Below are positions 49,202-56,008 of a DNA stretch of 56,008 nt, one piece after another (position 1 is the stretch's first letter; each line of letters starts with the position of its first letter). The stretch is from a virus: positions 1 to 56,008 of IMG/VR virus record IMGVR_UViG_3300009155_005254. One strand, written 5' to 3'. Position numbers and translations under genes: made by a program. The notes beneath the pieces were generated by a model. It was not told the DNA's origin and did not search any database. It saw nothing but the letters and a program-made list of their open reading frames with translations.

Positions 49202-49374
49202 ACGAAAAAAGTCCAAATAATGGTGCTGGAAAAGGAGATAAGCCAAGAAATTGTTTCTCTAATAGGTTTAAAGAAAACTATGATAGCATAAACTGGTCAG
49301 ACGAAAAAGATAAGTCGTTGATTAAAAAAGAATTAAAAAACAAAGATCGTTCATCTACATATATTTACAGATGA
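49198..49374 (+). CDS. Small conserved phage protein, 58 aa (GDKPRNCFS type)
   Basis: 58 residues with the motif KGDKPRNCFSNRFKENYDSI followed by NW. This sequence type recurs in short proteins of unrelated phages; no function is known. It is very polar, basic and probably becomes ordered on binding nucleic acid or protein (inference). Start overlaps the preceding stop (ATGA) and its stop overlaps the next start (ATGA), a tight translational relay. Confidence 0.7.
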   Translation: MNEKSPNNGAGKGDKPRNCFSNRFKENYDSINWSDEKDKSLIKKELKNKDRSSTYIYR

Positions 49375-49748
49375 CAGATTTTAAAAGAGTTTTAGAAAAT
49401 CGTGCAAGTTCTTCATACATAGCAGAATACTCTGCTCCAAAGATTGAACTTGCTGATCTTGATAAACTACAACAACTTAGAAATTTAAATCTAAATAAAA
49501 AAATAGAAACTCGTTTAGAAGAAATTAAAGCAGAGTATGATGCGTTAGTTTCTTTACACGAATGGAATAATTTTGTTGATAGTTTTGATTGCAGAATAGA
49601 GTGTGTTATTGGTCAAGATTATTATTTGTATGAAACAGAAGAAGGTAGAAAATTTCTTTCTATTATCCATCCAGATGACTTCACAATAAAGTATAAGTAT
49701 CACGGAGCAACAAGGTTAAATAGTTTTGGATTCTTTGAAAAAGTTTAA
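49371..49748 (+). CDS. Hypothetical phage protein, 125 aa
   Basis: The N-terminal helix (KRVLENRASSSYIAEYSAPK, LDKLQQLRNLNLNKKIETRL) is followed by a strand-rich C-terminal domain that resembles uncharacterised phage proteins ending in a YKYHGATRLNSFGFFE segment. No catalytic motif. Coupled to the 58-aa gene by a 4-nt overlap. Confidence 0.55.
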   Translation: MTDFKRVLENRASSSYIAEYSAPKIELADLDKLQQLRNLNLNKKIETRLEEIKAEYDALVSLHEWNNFVDSFDCRIECVIGQDYYLYETEEGRKFLSIIHPDDFTIKYKYHGATRLNSFGFFEKV

Positions 49749-49777
49749 TTGACAAGTTTGACAATATATATTATATT
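49749..49777 (+). promoter_or_regulatory. Sigma70-like leaderless promoter of uvsE
   Basis: TTGACA, 17 nt, TATATT, 6 nt to the second of two adjacent ATGs (49784). Confidence 0.7.
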
Positions 49778-49783
49778 TGAATG

Positions 49784-50683
49784 ATGCGAAAAGGAGTTTG
49801 CTGTATTGTTTTAAGTCTAGCTGAACAAGATAATCCTATCAAGTTCAATACTATGACTTATGCTCGTTTCTCTGCTATGGCTAGGAAAGAAGCTCTTTCT
49901 ACCCTATCCTCTAGAATATTAAACAATATGATTGTTACATATCAATATATCAAATATTGTGCCGACCATAATCATACTTATAGAATTTCCTCTGACCTAT
50001 TTCCTCTTATTACTTATGATAAAGCTAATGTATCATTACAAGATTTACCAGACTACGAGAGAATAGTAAATCAATTTAATAATATCAAGAATCTAATTGA
50101 ATCCAAGAACGCAAGAGTTTCTTGTCATCCTAGTGAATTTAATGTTCTTGCAAGTGATAACGAAAATGCAATCACTAAAACAATCAAAGAATTAAATCAT
50201 TATGGTTGGTTTATGACGCAAATTGGTTGCCCACTAAACTATAATGCACCTATGAATATGCACATACATAATTCCAAGGGCAATCTAAATGATATAGTTA
50301 AAAAATTTATGAGTAACTTTCAAAGACTATCAGATGATGTGAAGTCTAGATTAGTAATAGAAAATGATGATAAAGACACTTGCTGGTCAGTTAAGAAACT
50401 TATGAAGCATTTTCATTCTATTTCTAATATTCCTATTACTTTTGATTATCTTCATCATAAATGTCATCCAGATAATCTATCAGAGGAACAAGCATTTCAT
50501 CTTGCACGAATTACTTGGGGTAATCATACTCCATTATTTCATTATTCAGAAAGTATTGATGGTCATAAAAATCCTAGAAAACACGCTGATTATGCAAAAA
50601 ACTTGCCAAATACTTATGGATATGATAATATAGATATTGATTTTGAATTAAAAATGAAAGAACAATCTTTTGCAAAACTATGA
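49784..50683 (+). CDS. uvsE: UV damage endonuclease (UvsE/UVDE family)
   Basis: 299 residues, TIM barrel. RKGVCCIVLSLAEQDNP opens the fold; HTYRISSDLFPLIT, RVSCHPSEFNVLAS, MNMHIHNSKGN, RLVIENDDKDTCWSV, PITFDYLHHKCHP and HYSESIDGHKNPRKHADY carry the His, Glu and Asp metal ligands of UVDE. It nicks DNA 5' of UV photoproducts to start repair. Start 49784 fits the promoter exactly; a tandem ATG at 49781 would give one extra Met. Confidence 0.93.
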   Translation: MRKGVCCIVLSLAEQDNPIKFNTMTYARFSAMARKEALSTLSSRILNNMIVTYQYIKYCADHNHTYRISSDLFPLITYDKANVSLQDLPDYERIVNQFNNIKNLIESKNARVSCHPSEFNVLASDNENAITKTIKELNHYGWFMTQIGCPLNYNAPMNMHIHNSKGNLNDIVKKFMSNFQRLSDDVKSRLVIENDDKDTCWSVKKLMKHFHSISNIPITFDYLHHKCHPDNLSEEQAFHLARITWGNHTPLFHYSESIDGHKNPRKHADYAKNLPNTYGYDNIDIDFELKMKEQSFAKL

Positions 50684-50916
50684 ATAAATGGCATCGTAAA
50701 GGCAAAATCCAAGAACAAGTAGAAAAAGAATTTCAACAGAATCATTGGATGAGTTTTTGTAAAATAAATAATCCAGATTTATACAATAAAGAATTACAAA
50801 AAGTAGTTCATAATCGTTTTATAGGTATTCGTGGGAACACAAGTTCTTTTGGCAAAACTTATAAAGGTCATAGTATAGCCAGAGCAAACAGAAAAAATTT
50901 TTTTTACGGAAATTAA
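50680..50916 (+). CDS. Small basic hypothetical protein, 78 aa
   Basis: Not recognised. Basic and aromatic, with KEFQQNHWMSFCKINNPDL and a Gly/Arg-rich end (RFIGIRGNTSSFGKTYKGH). It overlaps the UV endonuclease stop by 4 nt and is likely co-expressed with it; a DNA-repair accessory role is only a guess. Confidence 0.5.
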   Translation: MNKWHRKGKIQEQVEKEFQQNHWMSFCKINNPDLYNKELQKVVHNRFIGIRGNTSSFGKTYKGHSIARANRKNFFYGN

Positions 50917-50945
50917 CTCAATAATACAAAAAACTTTTTTAACTT

Positions 50946-51788
50946 ATGAAAAATAAAGATAAATTAAAAGCAATTTTTCCTAATCCACAAGATATATTTA
51001 AAATGTTTCATATTGATTTTGATACTGGATATATATATTTAAGAAAACCTTGGGATAACAACATAGAAAAAAGAGTAGGCAGATCAACAACAGATAATCT
51101 TTATACAAGAGTTAATGTTAATTGCCCACATTTAGATCATATTTTTAAAAGAGGATATACAGATGTTCTTGCTCATAGATTAATATATTATGCCCATACT
51201 GGACACTTACCAGAAAAGGTAGATCATAAAAGAAAAGATGTTGAATATCTGGATGCAATTTCTAATTTAACAGCATCAGATTCTATACATAATAGATGGA
51301 ATACAAAAAAAATAAATAGAAAAAGATTATCGTCAGAGCAAAGAATCGACAATTCTCCATCGGCTTACAAACAAAGAAACGCACAACAATACAGAGGAGT
51401 TTATGTTGCTTATGGTTATTATTGGGCTAGATTTGATGGTAAAATAATTAATGAAAATGGATTTATTCACGAAATACTTGCGGTAAATTGTAGAAACAAA
51501 CATCTTAAAAAAGAATTTATTAAAATGTATGGTTCTTTAGATAATTTTCCAGAAAATGCTTTAGATATTATAGATGAACAAGAATTATTTTTAGAACAAA
51601 TGAGTCAAGAAGCTATTGAAAAAACTTCCGAATATCAAGAAGAACAAAAAGTAATAAAAACAGAAATGAAAAAAAAATCAGATATGGCATCTCAAAGAAA
51701 ATTAAAAAAACAAGAATTTTTAAAAAATAAAATATCAGTTAAAGTAGAGGATGACCCATTTGATTGTATAGGTAAATATGACCCATAA
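50946..51788 (+). CDS. HNH endonuclease with AP2-like domain (freestanding homing type)
   Basis: 280 residues. LAHRLIYYAHTGHLPEKVDH with DAISNLTASDSIHNRWN is the HNH_3 nuclease core (His-Asn-His pattern). YRGVYVAYGYYWARFDGKI resembles the AP2-type DNA-binding domain that often follows it, and a long Lys/Glu coiled tail ends the protein. Likely a freestanding homing endonuclease. No intron is visible around it. Confidence 0.82.
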   Translation: MKNKDKLKAIFPNPQDIFKMFHIDFDTGYIYLRKPWDNNIEKRVGRSTTDNLYTRVNVNCPHLDHIFKRGYTDVLAHRLIYYAHTGHLPEKVDHKRKDVEYLDAISNLTASDSIHNRWNTKKINRKRLSSEQRIDNSPSAYKQRNAQQYRGVYVAYGYYWARFDGKIINENGFIHEILAVNCRNKHLKKEFIKMYGSLDNFPENALDIIDEQELFLEQMSQEAIEKTSEYQEEQKVIKTEMKKKSDMASQRKLKKQEFLKNKISVKVEDDPFDCIGKYDP

Positions 51789-51798
51789 GGTATATGAA

Positions 51799-51867
51799 AT
51801 GTTTATAGTGATTTTAGGCGTGATAGCTAATATCGTGCTTATAATTAATGCTATTCATCATTGGTAA
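51799..51867 (+). CDS. Tiny hydrophobic peptide, 22 aa
   Basis: A single membrane-type helix, MFIVILGVIANIVLIINAIH followed by His-Trp. It sits in the 86-nt gap between the HNH gene and a glycosyltransferase, 7 nt before the latter. Similar in length, apolar core and aromatic/His end to the 21-aa peptide at 37679-37744. Translation is unproven. Confidence 0.4.
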   Translation: MFIVILGVIANIVLIINAIHHW

Positions 51868-51874
51868 TTAATTT

Positions 51875-52783
51875 ATGAACAAAAAAAATTATTTGTATAT
51901 AATTATTCCGTATTTTAATTTTTTTAATTTCAACAAACCTAAAGAAAATTTAATTAGTTTCATAAATAATAATAAATTTAACGACAAAGTAAAATTAATT
52001 ATAAGTGAAGGAGTTTATGGAGAAAATAGCTTGGATATTAAATCGAACAAAATTTTTAATCATTTAAAATTTAAATTAAAAGATATTCTTTGGGCAAAAG
52101 AAAATTTAATTAATTTAGCAATCAAAAACTTGCCTAACGACTGGGAATATGCAGTATGGTGTGATAAAGATATTTTATTCAATAACAACGATTGGGTTGA
52201 AAAATCAATACAGAAATTAAAAAATTCAGACATAATCCAACCTTGGGATAGAGTTTTTTTACTAGAAGAATCGCAAAGACACATACCAAATAAAAATAAT
52301 AAATTATTATGGTCAGAAAGTATATTATTTTTAAAAAAACAAAATATACCCAATCACGCACATTGTGGAATGTCTTGGGGAATTAATAGAAATTTTTATG
52401 AGAAAATAAATAAAATATTAGATTGGCAAATAGTTGGACAAGCAGATGTAACATTTGCATTTTGCTGTGGACTAAAAGATAAGCAAAAATTATTGAGTTT
52501 CGCAAGAACAAAATCTATGGGTGAGATGTTATTAGATTACTCAAAAAATTTTAATGATATTAAATATGATTATATTGAAAATAATATATATCACCTTTTT
52601 CACGGAAATTTAAAATGTAAAAATTATTTTTCAAGACAAGAAATACTATCAAAATATAACTATAATCCATACGAAGATATTTACTATGATAGTAATGGAG
52701 TTTTATGCTTAACTAAAAAAGGCAAAAGAATGAGCGATGATATTAAAGAATACTTCTTTAATAGAAATGAAGATGATAAATAA
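51875..52783 (+). CDS. GT-A glycosyltransferase-like protein, paralogue A
   Basis: 302 residues. NYLYIIIPYFNFFNF starts the nucleotide-binding fold, NDWEYAVWCDKDILFNN holds a DxD-like CDKD, and CGMSWGINRNFYEKINKIL with GQADVTFAFCCG resembles the acceptor-side region of GT7/GT2-type galactosyltransferases. A second copy lies at 53497. I infer a glycosyltransferase; the family is not certain and the acceptor is unknown. Confidence 0.65.
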   Translation: MNKKNYLYIIIPYFNFFNFNKPKENLISFINNNKFNDKVKLIISEGVYGENSLDIKSNKIFNHLKFKLKDILWAKENLINLAIKNLPNDWEYAVWCDKDILFNNNDWVEKSIQKLKNSDIIQPWDRVFLLEESQRHIPNKNNKLLWSESILFLKKQNIPNHAHCGMSWGINRNFYEKINKILDWQIVGQADVTFAFCCGLKDKQKLLSFARTKSMGEMLLDYSKNFNDIKYDYIENNIYHLFHGNLKCKNYFSRQEILSKYNYNPYEDIYYDSNGVLCLTKKGKRMSDDIKEYFFNRNEDDK

Positions 52784-52791
52784 ATTTAAAA

Positions 52792-52820
52792 TTGACAAAA
52801 AATAAATAAAAGATAATATA
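52792..52820 (+). promoter_or_regulatory. Sigma70-like leaderless promoter
   Basis: TTGACA, 17 nt, AATATA, 6 nt (or 16 nt, TAATAT, 7 nt) to ATG 52827. Confidence 0.6.
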
Positions 52821-52826
52821 TAGTAT

Positions 52827-53474
52827 ATGGGTATGTTTAATTATATCAAAGTCGAGCAAGACTTACCTCTTAATGATGAGTTGAAAGCTCTTGATATTGA
52901 CTTTAAGAAAGAAGAATTTCAAACAAAAGAATTAGAAGAAAGCCTTATGTCTACTTATATTATCCGTGATTATAGATTATTTGAATTAAAAATAACTAGC
53001 CATTGGGAAGATAATCCAGATTATGTAAAAGATGGCAGTAGATTTGGTGAATTTTTTAATAAGAATAAATTGGTAAAAGATAGTGAAGAAGAAGTTTTTA
53101 GAGATGATTATACTGGCACATTTACTTTTGGTGCTTACATCTCTGGCAAAACCAAGGAAAGCTATGATTACTTTCCAGACTGGAAATGCGTTGTAGTCCA
53201 AGGTTTATTAACAGAAATATCCTTAATTAAGCCCATAGAAAAAAATTCATCTTGTCAAAGAATAGAGGCACAAGAATCTTTTATGAAAGAAATAGAAGAT
53301 CACGAAAGAAAAATGAAATGTCCAGTTTATAGTTTTTATTTTAAATATTATGTTAAGACTATGAATCTAGTTGAATGGAAACTTTCTATTGGGATTGTCA
53401 AGATTATTAATTTTTTGAATTGGCTACAATGGAAAGGCGTAAGAAAAGTAATAAGGATTTTAACGCCAAGATAA
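52827..53474 (+). CDS. Hypothetical phage protein, 215 aa
   Basis: Not recognised as a known enzyme. The start MGMFNYIKVEQDLPLNDELK, then LFELKITSHWEDNPDYVKD and GTFTFGAYISGKTKESYDYF, resembles uncharacterised proteins of large T4-like phages. The C-terminal third is basic and contains short apolar helices but no clear membrane segment. It separates two paralogous glycosyltransferase genes. Confidence 0.55.
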   Translation: MGMFNYIKVEQDLPLNDELKALDIDFKKEEFQTKELEESLMSTYIIRDYRLFELKITSHWEDNPDYVKDGSRFGEFFNKNKLVKDSEEEVFRDDYTGTFTFGAYISGKTKESYDYFPDWKCVVVQGLLTEISLIKPIEKNSSCQRIEAQESFMKEIEDHERKMKCPVYSFYFKYYVKTMNLVEWKLSIGIVKIINFLNWLQWKGVRKVIRILTPR

Positions 53475-53496
53475 TTCAGCATATCATTAAAATTTT

Positions 53497-54438
53497 ATGA
53501 ATGATGAAGATTATCTATATGTTATCATACCTTATTTTAATTTTATTGATTTTAAAATTTCAGAAGAAAATTTATCACATTTTATAAATAAAAATAATTT
53601 CACAAATAAAGTTAGATTAGTAATAAGCGAAGGAGTTTATAATAAGAAATTAAATATAAAATCTAATTTAATCTTTAAGCATCTAACATTTGACATTAAA
53701 GACCCAATTTGGTTAAAGGAAAATTTAATCAATTCAGCAATTAAACATTTACCTAACGATTGGAAATATTTATTATGGTGCGATAAAGACATTTTATTTA
53801 CTAACTCTGATTGGATAGAAAATTCTATTGAAAAATTAAAAAATTGTGATGTTATTCAACCTTGGAACAAGGTATTTTTTTTAGAAAAAGGAGAAACAGA
53901 TACAACAAAATGCTCACAGCAATCAGTAAATTATAAAGAAAGCATTTGTTCTGTAAAAAAACAAGGTATAAATAAAGATGGTCATACTGGTATGGTTTGG
54001 GGAATTAATAGAGATTTCTATAATAAAATAAATAAAATAGCAGACTGGTATATTATAGGTTCTGGAGATGTCGCTTTTGCTTATTGTTGTGGATTACATA
54101 ATGAGCGTTATTCATTATTTCAAACAAAAGATATGGAAGTTATGTTATCGAATTATATTAAAAATTTCAATAATATTAAAATTGATTATGTAGAGCAATC
54201 AATATATCATATCTATCACGGAAAAAGAAACAATAGGCAATACTCTCGAAGAATGGGCTATTTATTAAAAAATAAATACAATCCTTCAAAGGATATTTTT
54301 TATGACGAAAATAATATTTTAAATCTAACAAAAGATGGAGAAAGATTCCGAGATTATCTTCAAAAATATTTTTTCTTTAGAGATGAAGATGATGCTTTAG
54401 CTTGGAACTTTATTCATAAAGAAGAATTTAATTGGTAA
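53497..54438 (+). CDS. GT-A glycosyltransferase-like protein, paralogue B
   Basis: 313 residues, clear paralogue of 51875-52783. YLYVIIPYFNFIDF, NDWKYLLWCDKDILFTN, TGMVWGINRDFYNKINKIA and GSGDVAFAYCCG line up in order; the loop after VIQPW is longer and contains the only inserted cysteine (TTKCSQQ). A Tyr-rich C-terminus ends DEDDALAWNF. Transfers a sugar by inference only. Confidence 0.65.
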   Translation: MNDEDYLYVIIPYFNFIDFKISEENLSHFINKNNFTNKVRLVISEGVYNKKLNIKSNLIFKHLTFDIKDPIWLKENLINSAIKHLPNDWKYLLWCDKDILFTNSDWIENSIEKLKNCDVIQPWNKVFFLEKGETDTTKCSQQSVNYKESICSVKKQGINKDGHTGMVWGINRDFYNKINKIADWYIIGSGDVAFAYCCGLHNERYSLFQTKDMEVMLSNYIKNFNNIKIDYVEQSIYHIYHGKRNNRQYSRRMGYLLKNKYNPSKDIFYDENNILNLTKDGERFRDYLQKYFFFRDEDDALAWNFIHKEEFNW

Positions 54439-54454
54439 TTAAATTTAATAATTA

Positions 54455-54463
54455 TGTTATAAT
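54455..54463 (+). promoter_or_regulatory. Extended -10 promoter
   Basis: TGTTATAAT (perfect extended -10), then exactly 6 nt to ATG 54470; no -35 needed. Confidence 0.7.
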
Positions 54464-54469
54464 ATAAAA

Positions 54470-54661
54470 ATGAACAAAAAACCTCATATTCTTAAAGTAA
54501 AAGAGCAAGATGGATACCAATACATTGAGTTGCCAGATTCTTTAATTAAAAAGATGGGATGGAAAATCGGTGATACGATTAATTGGCACGATAATAAAGA
54601 TGGAACTTTTTCTTTAATCAAAATCGCAAGTCCCTCTAAATCAAAAAAAAACAAAATTTGA
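54470..54661 (+). CDS. AbrB/MazE/SpoVT-like DNA-binding protein
   Basis: 63 residues. QYIELPDSLIKKMGWKIGD and TINWHDNKDGTFSLIKI form the swapped-hairpin AbrB fold (strand, helix, loop with W-x-x-GD, strand, strand). Such proteins bind DNA as dimers. In phages they are small transcription regulators; no toxin gene follows, so an antitoxin role is unlikely. It ends inside the promoter of the ligase gene. Confidence 0.75.
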   Translation: MNKKPHILKVKEQDGYQYIELPDSLIKKMGWKIGDTINWHDNKDGTFSLIKIASPSKSKKNKI

Positions 54662-54686
54662 CGAGTTGGTTAGTCCAGTATATACT
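54658..54686 (+). promoter_or_regulatory. Sigma70-like leaderless promoter of the DNA ligase
   Basis: TTGACG, 17 nt, TATACT, 6 nt, ATG (54693). This decides the ligase start. Confidence 0.7.
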
Positions 54687-54692
54687 GGAAGT

Positions 54693-55805
54693 ATGAAGCT
54701 ACCTACAATTTATAAAAAGACTAAAACTGGCAAAGTCCAAGAATGGACTATTGAAGTTAAAGGAAATCAATACCGCACAATTTCTGGTCAAACAGATGGT
54801 GAGAAGATTACTAATAATTGGAGTGATTGTGATATTAAAAATGCTGGCAGATCAAATGCTACTACTCCAGAAGAACAAGCAATTAAAGAAGCAGAAGCTA
54901 AACGCAAGAAGAAGTTAGAATCTGGTTACTTTGAATCCATCAAAGATATTAACAAGGTTCAATACTTTGAGCCAATGCTTGCTCAAAAGTATGAAGATCA
55001 CGAAATTAATTATCCAGTTTATAGCCAACCTAAACTTGATGGTATTCGTTGCATCGTAACAAAAGATGGAATGTTTAGCAGAAATGGCAAGAAGATTATT
55101 TCTGCACCACATATTCGCCAGAATCTAGATTTATTCTTTAAAGATTATCCTAATGCAATTCTTGATGGCGAATTATATTGTGATAAGTTTGCTAATGATT
55201 TCAATAAAATTTGTTCTCTTGTAAAAAGAACTAAACCTACCGATGAAGAACTAGAAGAAAGTGCAGATAGTATTCAGTATTGGGTTTATGATGCTCCTAA
55301 AATCGGTTTATTAAATGAAAAAGATTTATTCTATGAGAGATATGAAGCATTTTCCAATGCCCTTACTAAAAGAAAATATACAAGTATCGTTGTTGTCACT
55401 ACCTTAAAAGTAAATAACGAAAAAGAACTTACTGAATCTTACGAAATGTATATGGAAAATGGATACGAAGGTCAAATGGTTAGACTTAACAGACCTTACG
55501 AGAATAAGCGTAGCAAGTTTCTTCTTAAAAGAAAAGAGTTTATGGATGCAGAGTTTATTATCAATGGAGTTAAAGAAGGCGAAGGCAACCGCAAAGGAAC
55601 TGCTGGCTATATGGAATTTACAAATGCACAAGGTAAATATTTTAAGAGTAATATCAAAGGTGATTTTGGTTATCTTAAAGAGCTTTACAAACAAAGAAAT
55701 GAATTAGTGGGCAAGAAAGCTACTATAAAATTCTTCAATTATACACCAGATGAAGTGCCAAGATTTCCCTATGTGATTGCTATTGACAGAGATAGCTACG
55801 AATAA
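54693..55805 (+). CDS. ATP-dependent DNA ligase
   Basis: 370 residues. The nucleotidyl-transfer Lys is in SQPKLDGIRC (KxDG, about residue 117), motif III is ILDGELYC, motif IV NGYEGQMVRL, motif V SKFLLKRKEF, and an OB domain follows (FKSNIKGDFGYLKEL). The N-terminal 60 residues (TIYKKTKTGKVQEWTIEVKG, RTISGQTDGEK) resemble the WGR-like lead domain of some phage ligases. It seals nicks at Okazaki fragment ends. A longer frame from TTG 54666 exists but would start inside the promoter, so ATG 54693 was chosen. Confidence 0.92.
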   Translation: MKLPTIYKKTKTGKVQEWTIEVKGNQYRTISGQTDGEKITNNWSDCDIKNAGRSNATTPEEQAIKEAEAKRKKKLESGYFESIKDINKVQYFEPMLAQKYEDHEINYPVYSQPKLDGIRCIVTKDGMFSRNGKKIISAPHIRQNLDLFFKDYPNAILDGELYCDKFANDFNKICSLVKRTKPTDEELEESADSIQYWVYDAPKIGLLNEKDLFYERYEAFSNALTKRKYTSIVVVTTLKVNNEKELTESYEMYMENGYEGQMVRLNRPYENKRSKFLLKRKEFMDAEFIINGVKEGEGNRKGTAGYMEFTNAQGKYFKSNIKGDFGYLKELYKQRNELVGKKATIKFFNYTPDEVPRFPYVIAIDRDSYE

Positions 55806-55813
55806 AATATTAT

Positions 55814-55842
55814 TTGACATCATTTTAAATTTAATTTAAATT
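55814..55842 (+). promoter_or_regulatory. Sigma70-like leaderless promoter
   Basis: TTGACA, 17 nt, TAAATT, 6 nt, ATG (55849). Confidence 0.6.
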
Positions 55843-55848
55843 CAATAT

Positions 55849-56008
55849 ATGAAATTAATCGAAAAACCAATCAATGTAGTCGAGTCCGATAGTTTTGAGT
55901 CCGTAAGTTTCGGAATCAAACAATCTGGACTTCCTTATATCTTTAACATCCTTCGCAATCAGTTGTATTCCAACAAACCTCTCGCAGTTTTGCGTGAGAT
56001 TACTTGTA
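55849..56008 (+). CDS. Phage protein N-terminus, cut by the right window edge
   Basis: The frame runs from the ATG to the end of the window without a stop (53 codons). It reads MKLIEKPINVVESDSFESVS, then a FGIKQSGLPYIFNILRNQLY segment. I do not recognise it. Start fixed by the promoter 6 nt upstream. Confidence 0.6.
   Translation, partial: MKLIEKPINVVESDSFESVSFGIKQSGLPYIFNILRNQLYSNKPLAVLREITC

Noticed and set aside
50946-51788. Intron-encoded homing endonuclease
   Set aside because: Neighbouring genes are intact and there is no split gene or intron fold around it; it is called freestanding instead.
54666-54692. Longer DNA ligase from TTG 54666
   Set aside because: Those bases form the spacer and -10 of a promoter whose +1 falls on ATG 54693.
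1-56008. Prophage
   Set aside because: No integrase, repressor, excisionase, att repeat or host housekeeping flank is visible.

Overview
The window reads as an internal segment of a large, strictly lytic-looking tailed dsDNA bacteriophage (Caudoviricetes). The DNA is strongly AT-rich. Genes are packed tail to head with ATGA or TAATG overlaps. The standard bacterial code is used, with TAA, TGA and TAG all acting as stops. Phage-type replication and nucleotide genes sit next to virion-like genes, three tRNAs and a tmRNA. No integrase, repressor or attachment site is visible. The host cannot be named from the sequence, but the -35/-10 promoters look like targets of a sigma-70-type bacterial RNA polymerase.

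Layout. 1-1395 (+): a truncated virion-like protein and two small genes. 1392-16546 (-): replication and recombination, comprising a possible annealing protein, a GT4/GT9 glycosyltransferase pair, a putative ssDNA-binding protein, a DNA polymerase III split into PHP, exonuclease and polymerase genes, a Cas4/RecB-type nuclease, primase, ThyX, DnaB helicase, a PD-(D/E)XK nuclease, a methyltransferase and RecA. 16587-29611 (-): a 13-kb glycosylation island with eleven glycosyltransferases (GT2, 4, 8, 10, 11 twice, 17, 25, 32, 47 and one GT-A type), two sugar-nucleotide 4,6-dehydratases, a rhamnose-type epimerase/reductase and a sugar O-methyltransferase. 29650-31729 (-): a virion-like protein, tmRNA and a small gene. 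31752-36054 (+): an apparent structured non-coding RNA, a membrane protein and a tandem pair of Cys-rich paralogues. 36051-37598 (-): a SEC-C protein and an IMP dehydrogenase/GMP reductase homologue. 37679-46618 (+): nucleotide metabolism (dCMP deaminase, dNMP kinase, NrdA/NrdB, short PurA) with a sigma factor and a GT4 enzyme. 46620-56008: tRNA-Thr and a cytidylyltransferase on the minus strand, then plus-strand accessory genes including tRNA-Asn, tRNA-Ser, an FkbM methyltransferase, UV endonuclease, HNH endonuclease, two paralogous glycosyltransferases, an AbrB-like protein and an ATP-dependent DNA ligase. The last gene runs off the right edge.

How it works together. The nucleotide genes would supply dNTPs for a phage-encoded replisome. 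The glycosylation island makes 6-deoxysugar donors and many transferases, and would build a complex, possibly methyl-capped glycan on the virion or on host surface material (inference). The 4,6-dehydratase plus the NRS/ER-type reductase is the two-enzyme rhamnose route known from plants and Mimivirus.

Two expression features stand out. First, at least fifteen genes have a promoter of the form TTGACA, 16-17 nt, TATAAT, exactly 6 nt, ATG, which puts the predicted +1 on the A of the start codon (leaderless mRNAs). Second, a smaller set, including the virion-like genes, has TGTAA followed by 8-9 nt and then the start codon, with no -35. A phage sigma factor (39234-39827) is a candidate to read this second class. 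Many start codons below were chosen from this spacing. No intrinsic terminator with a GC-rich stem was recognised. The only gene-free stretches over 300 bases are 31066-31519 (tmRNA) and 31730-32171 (apparent structured RNA).
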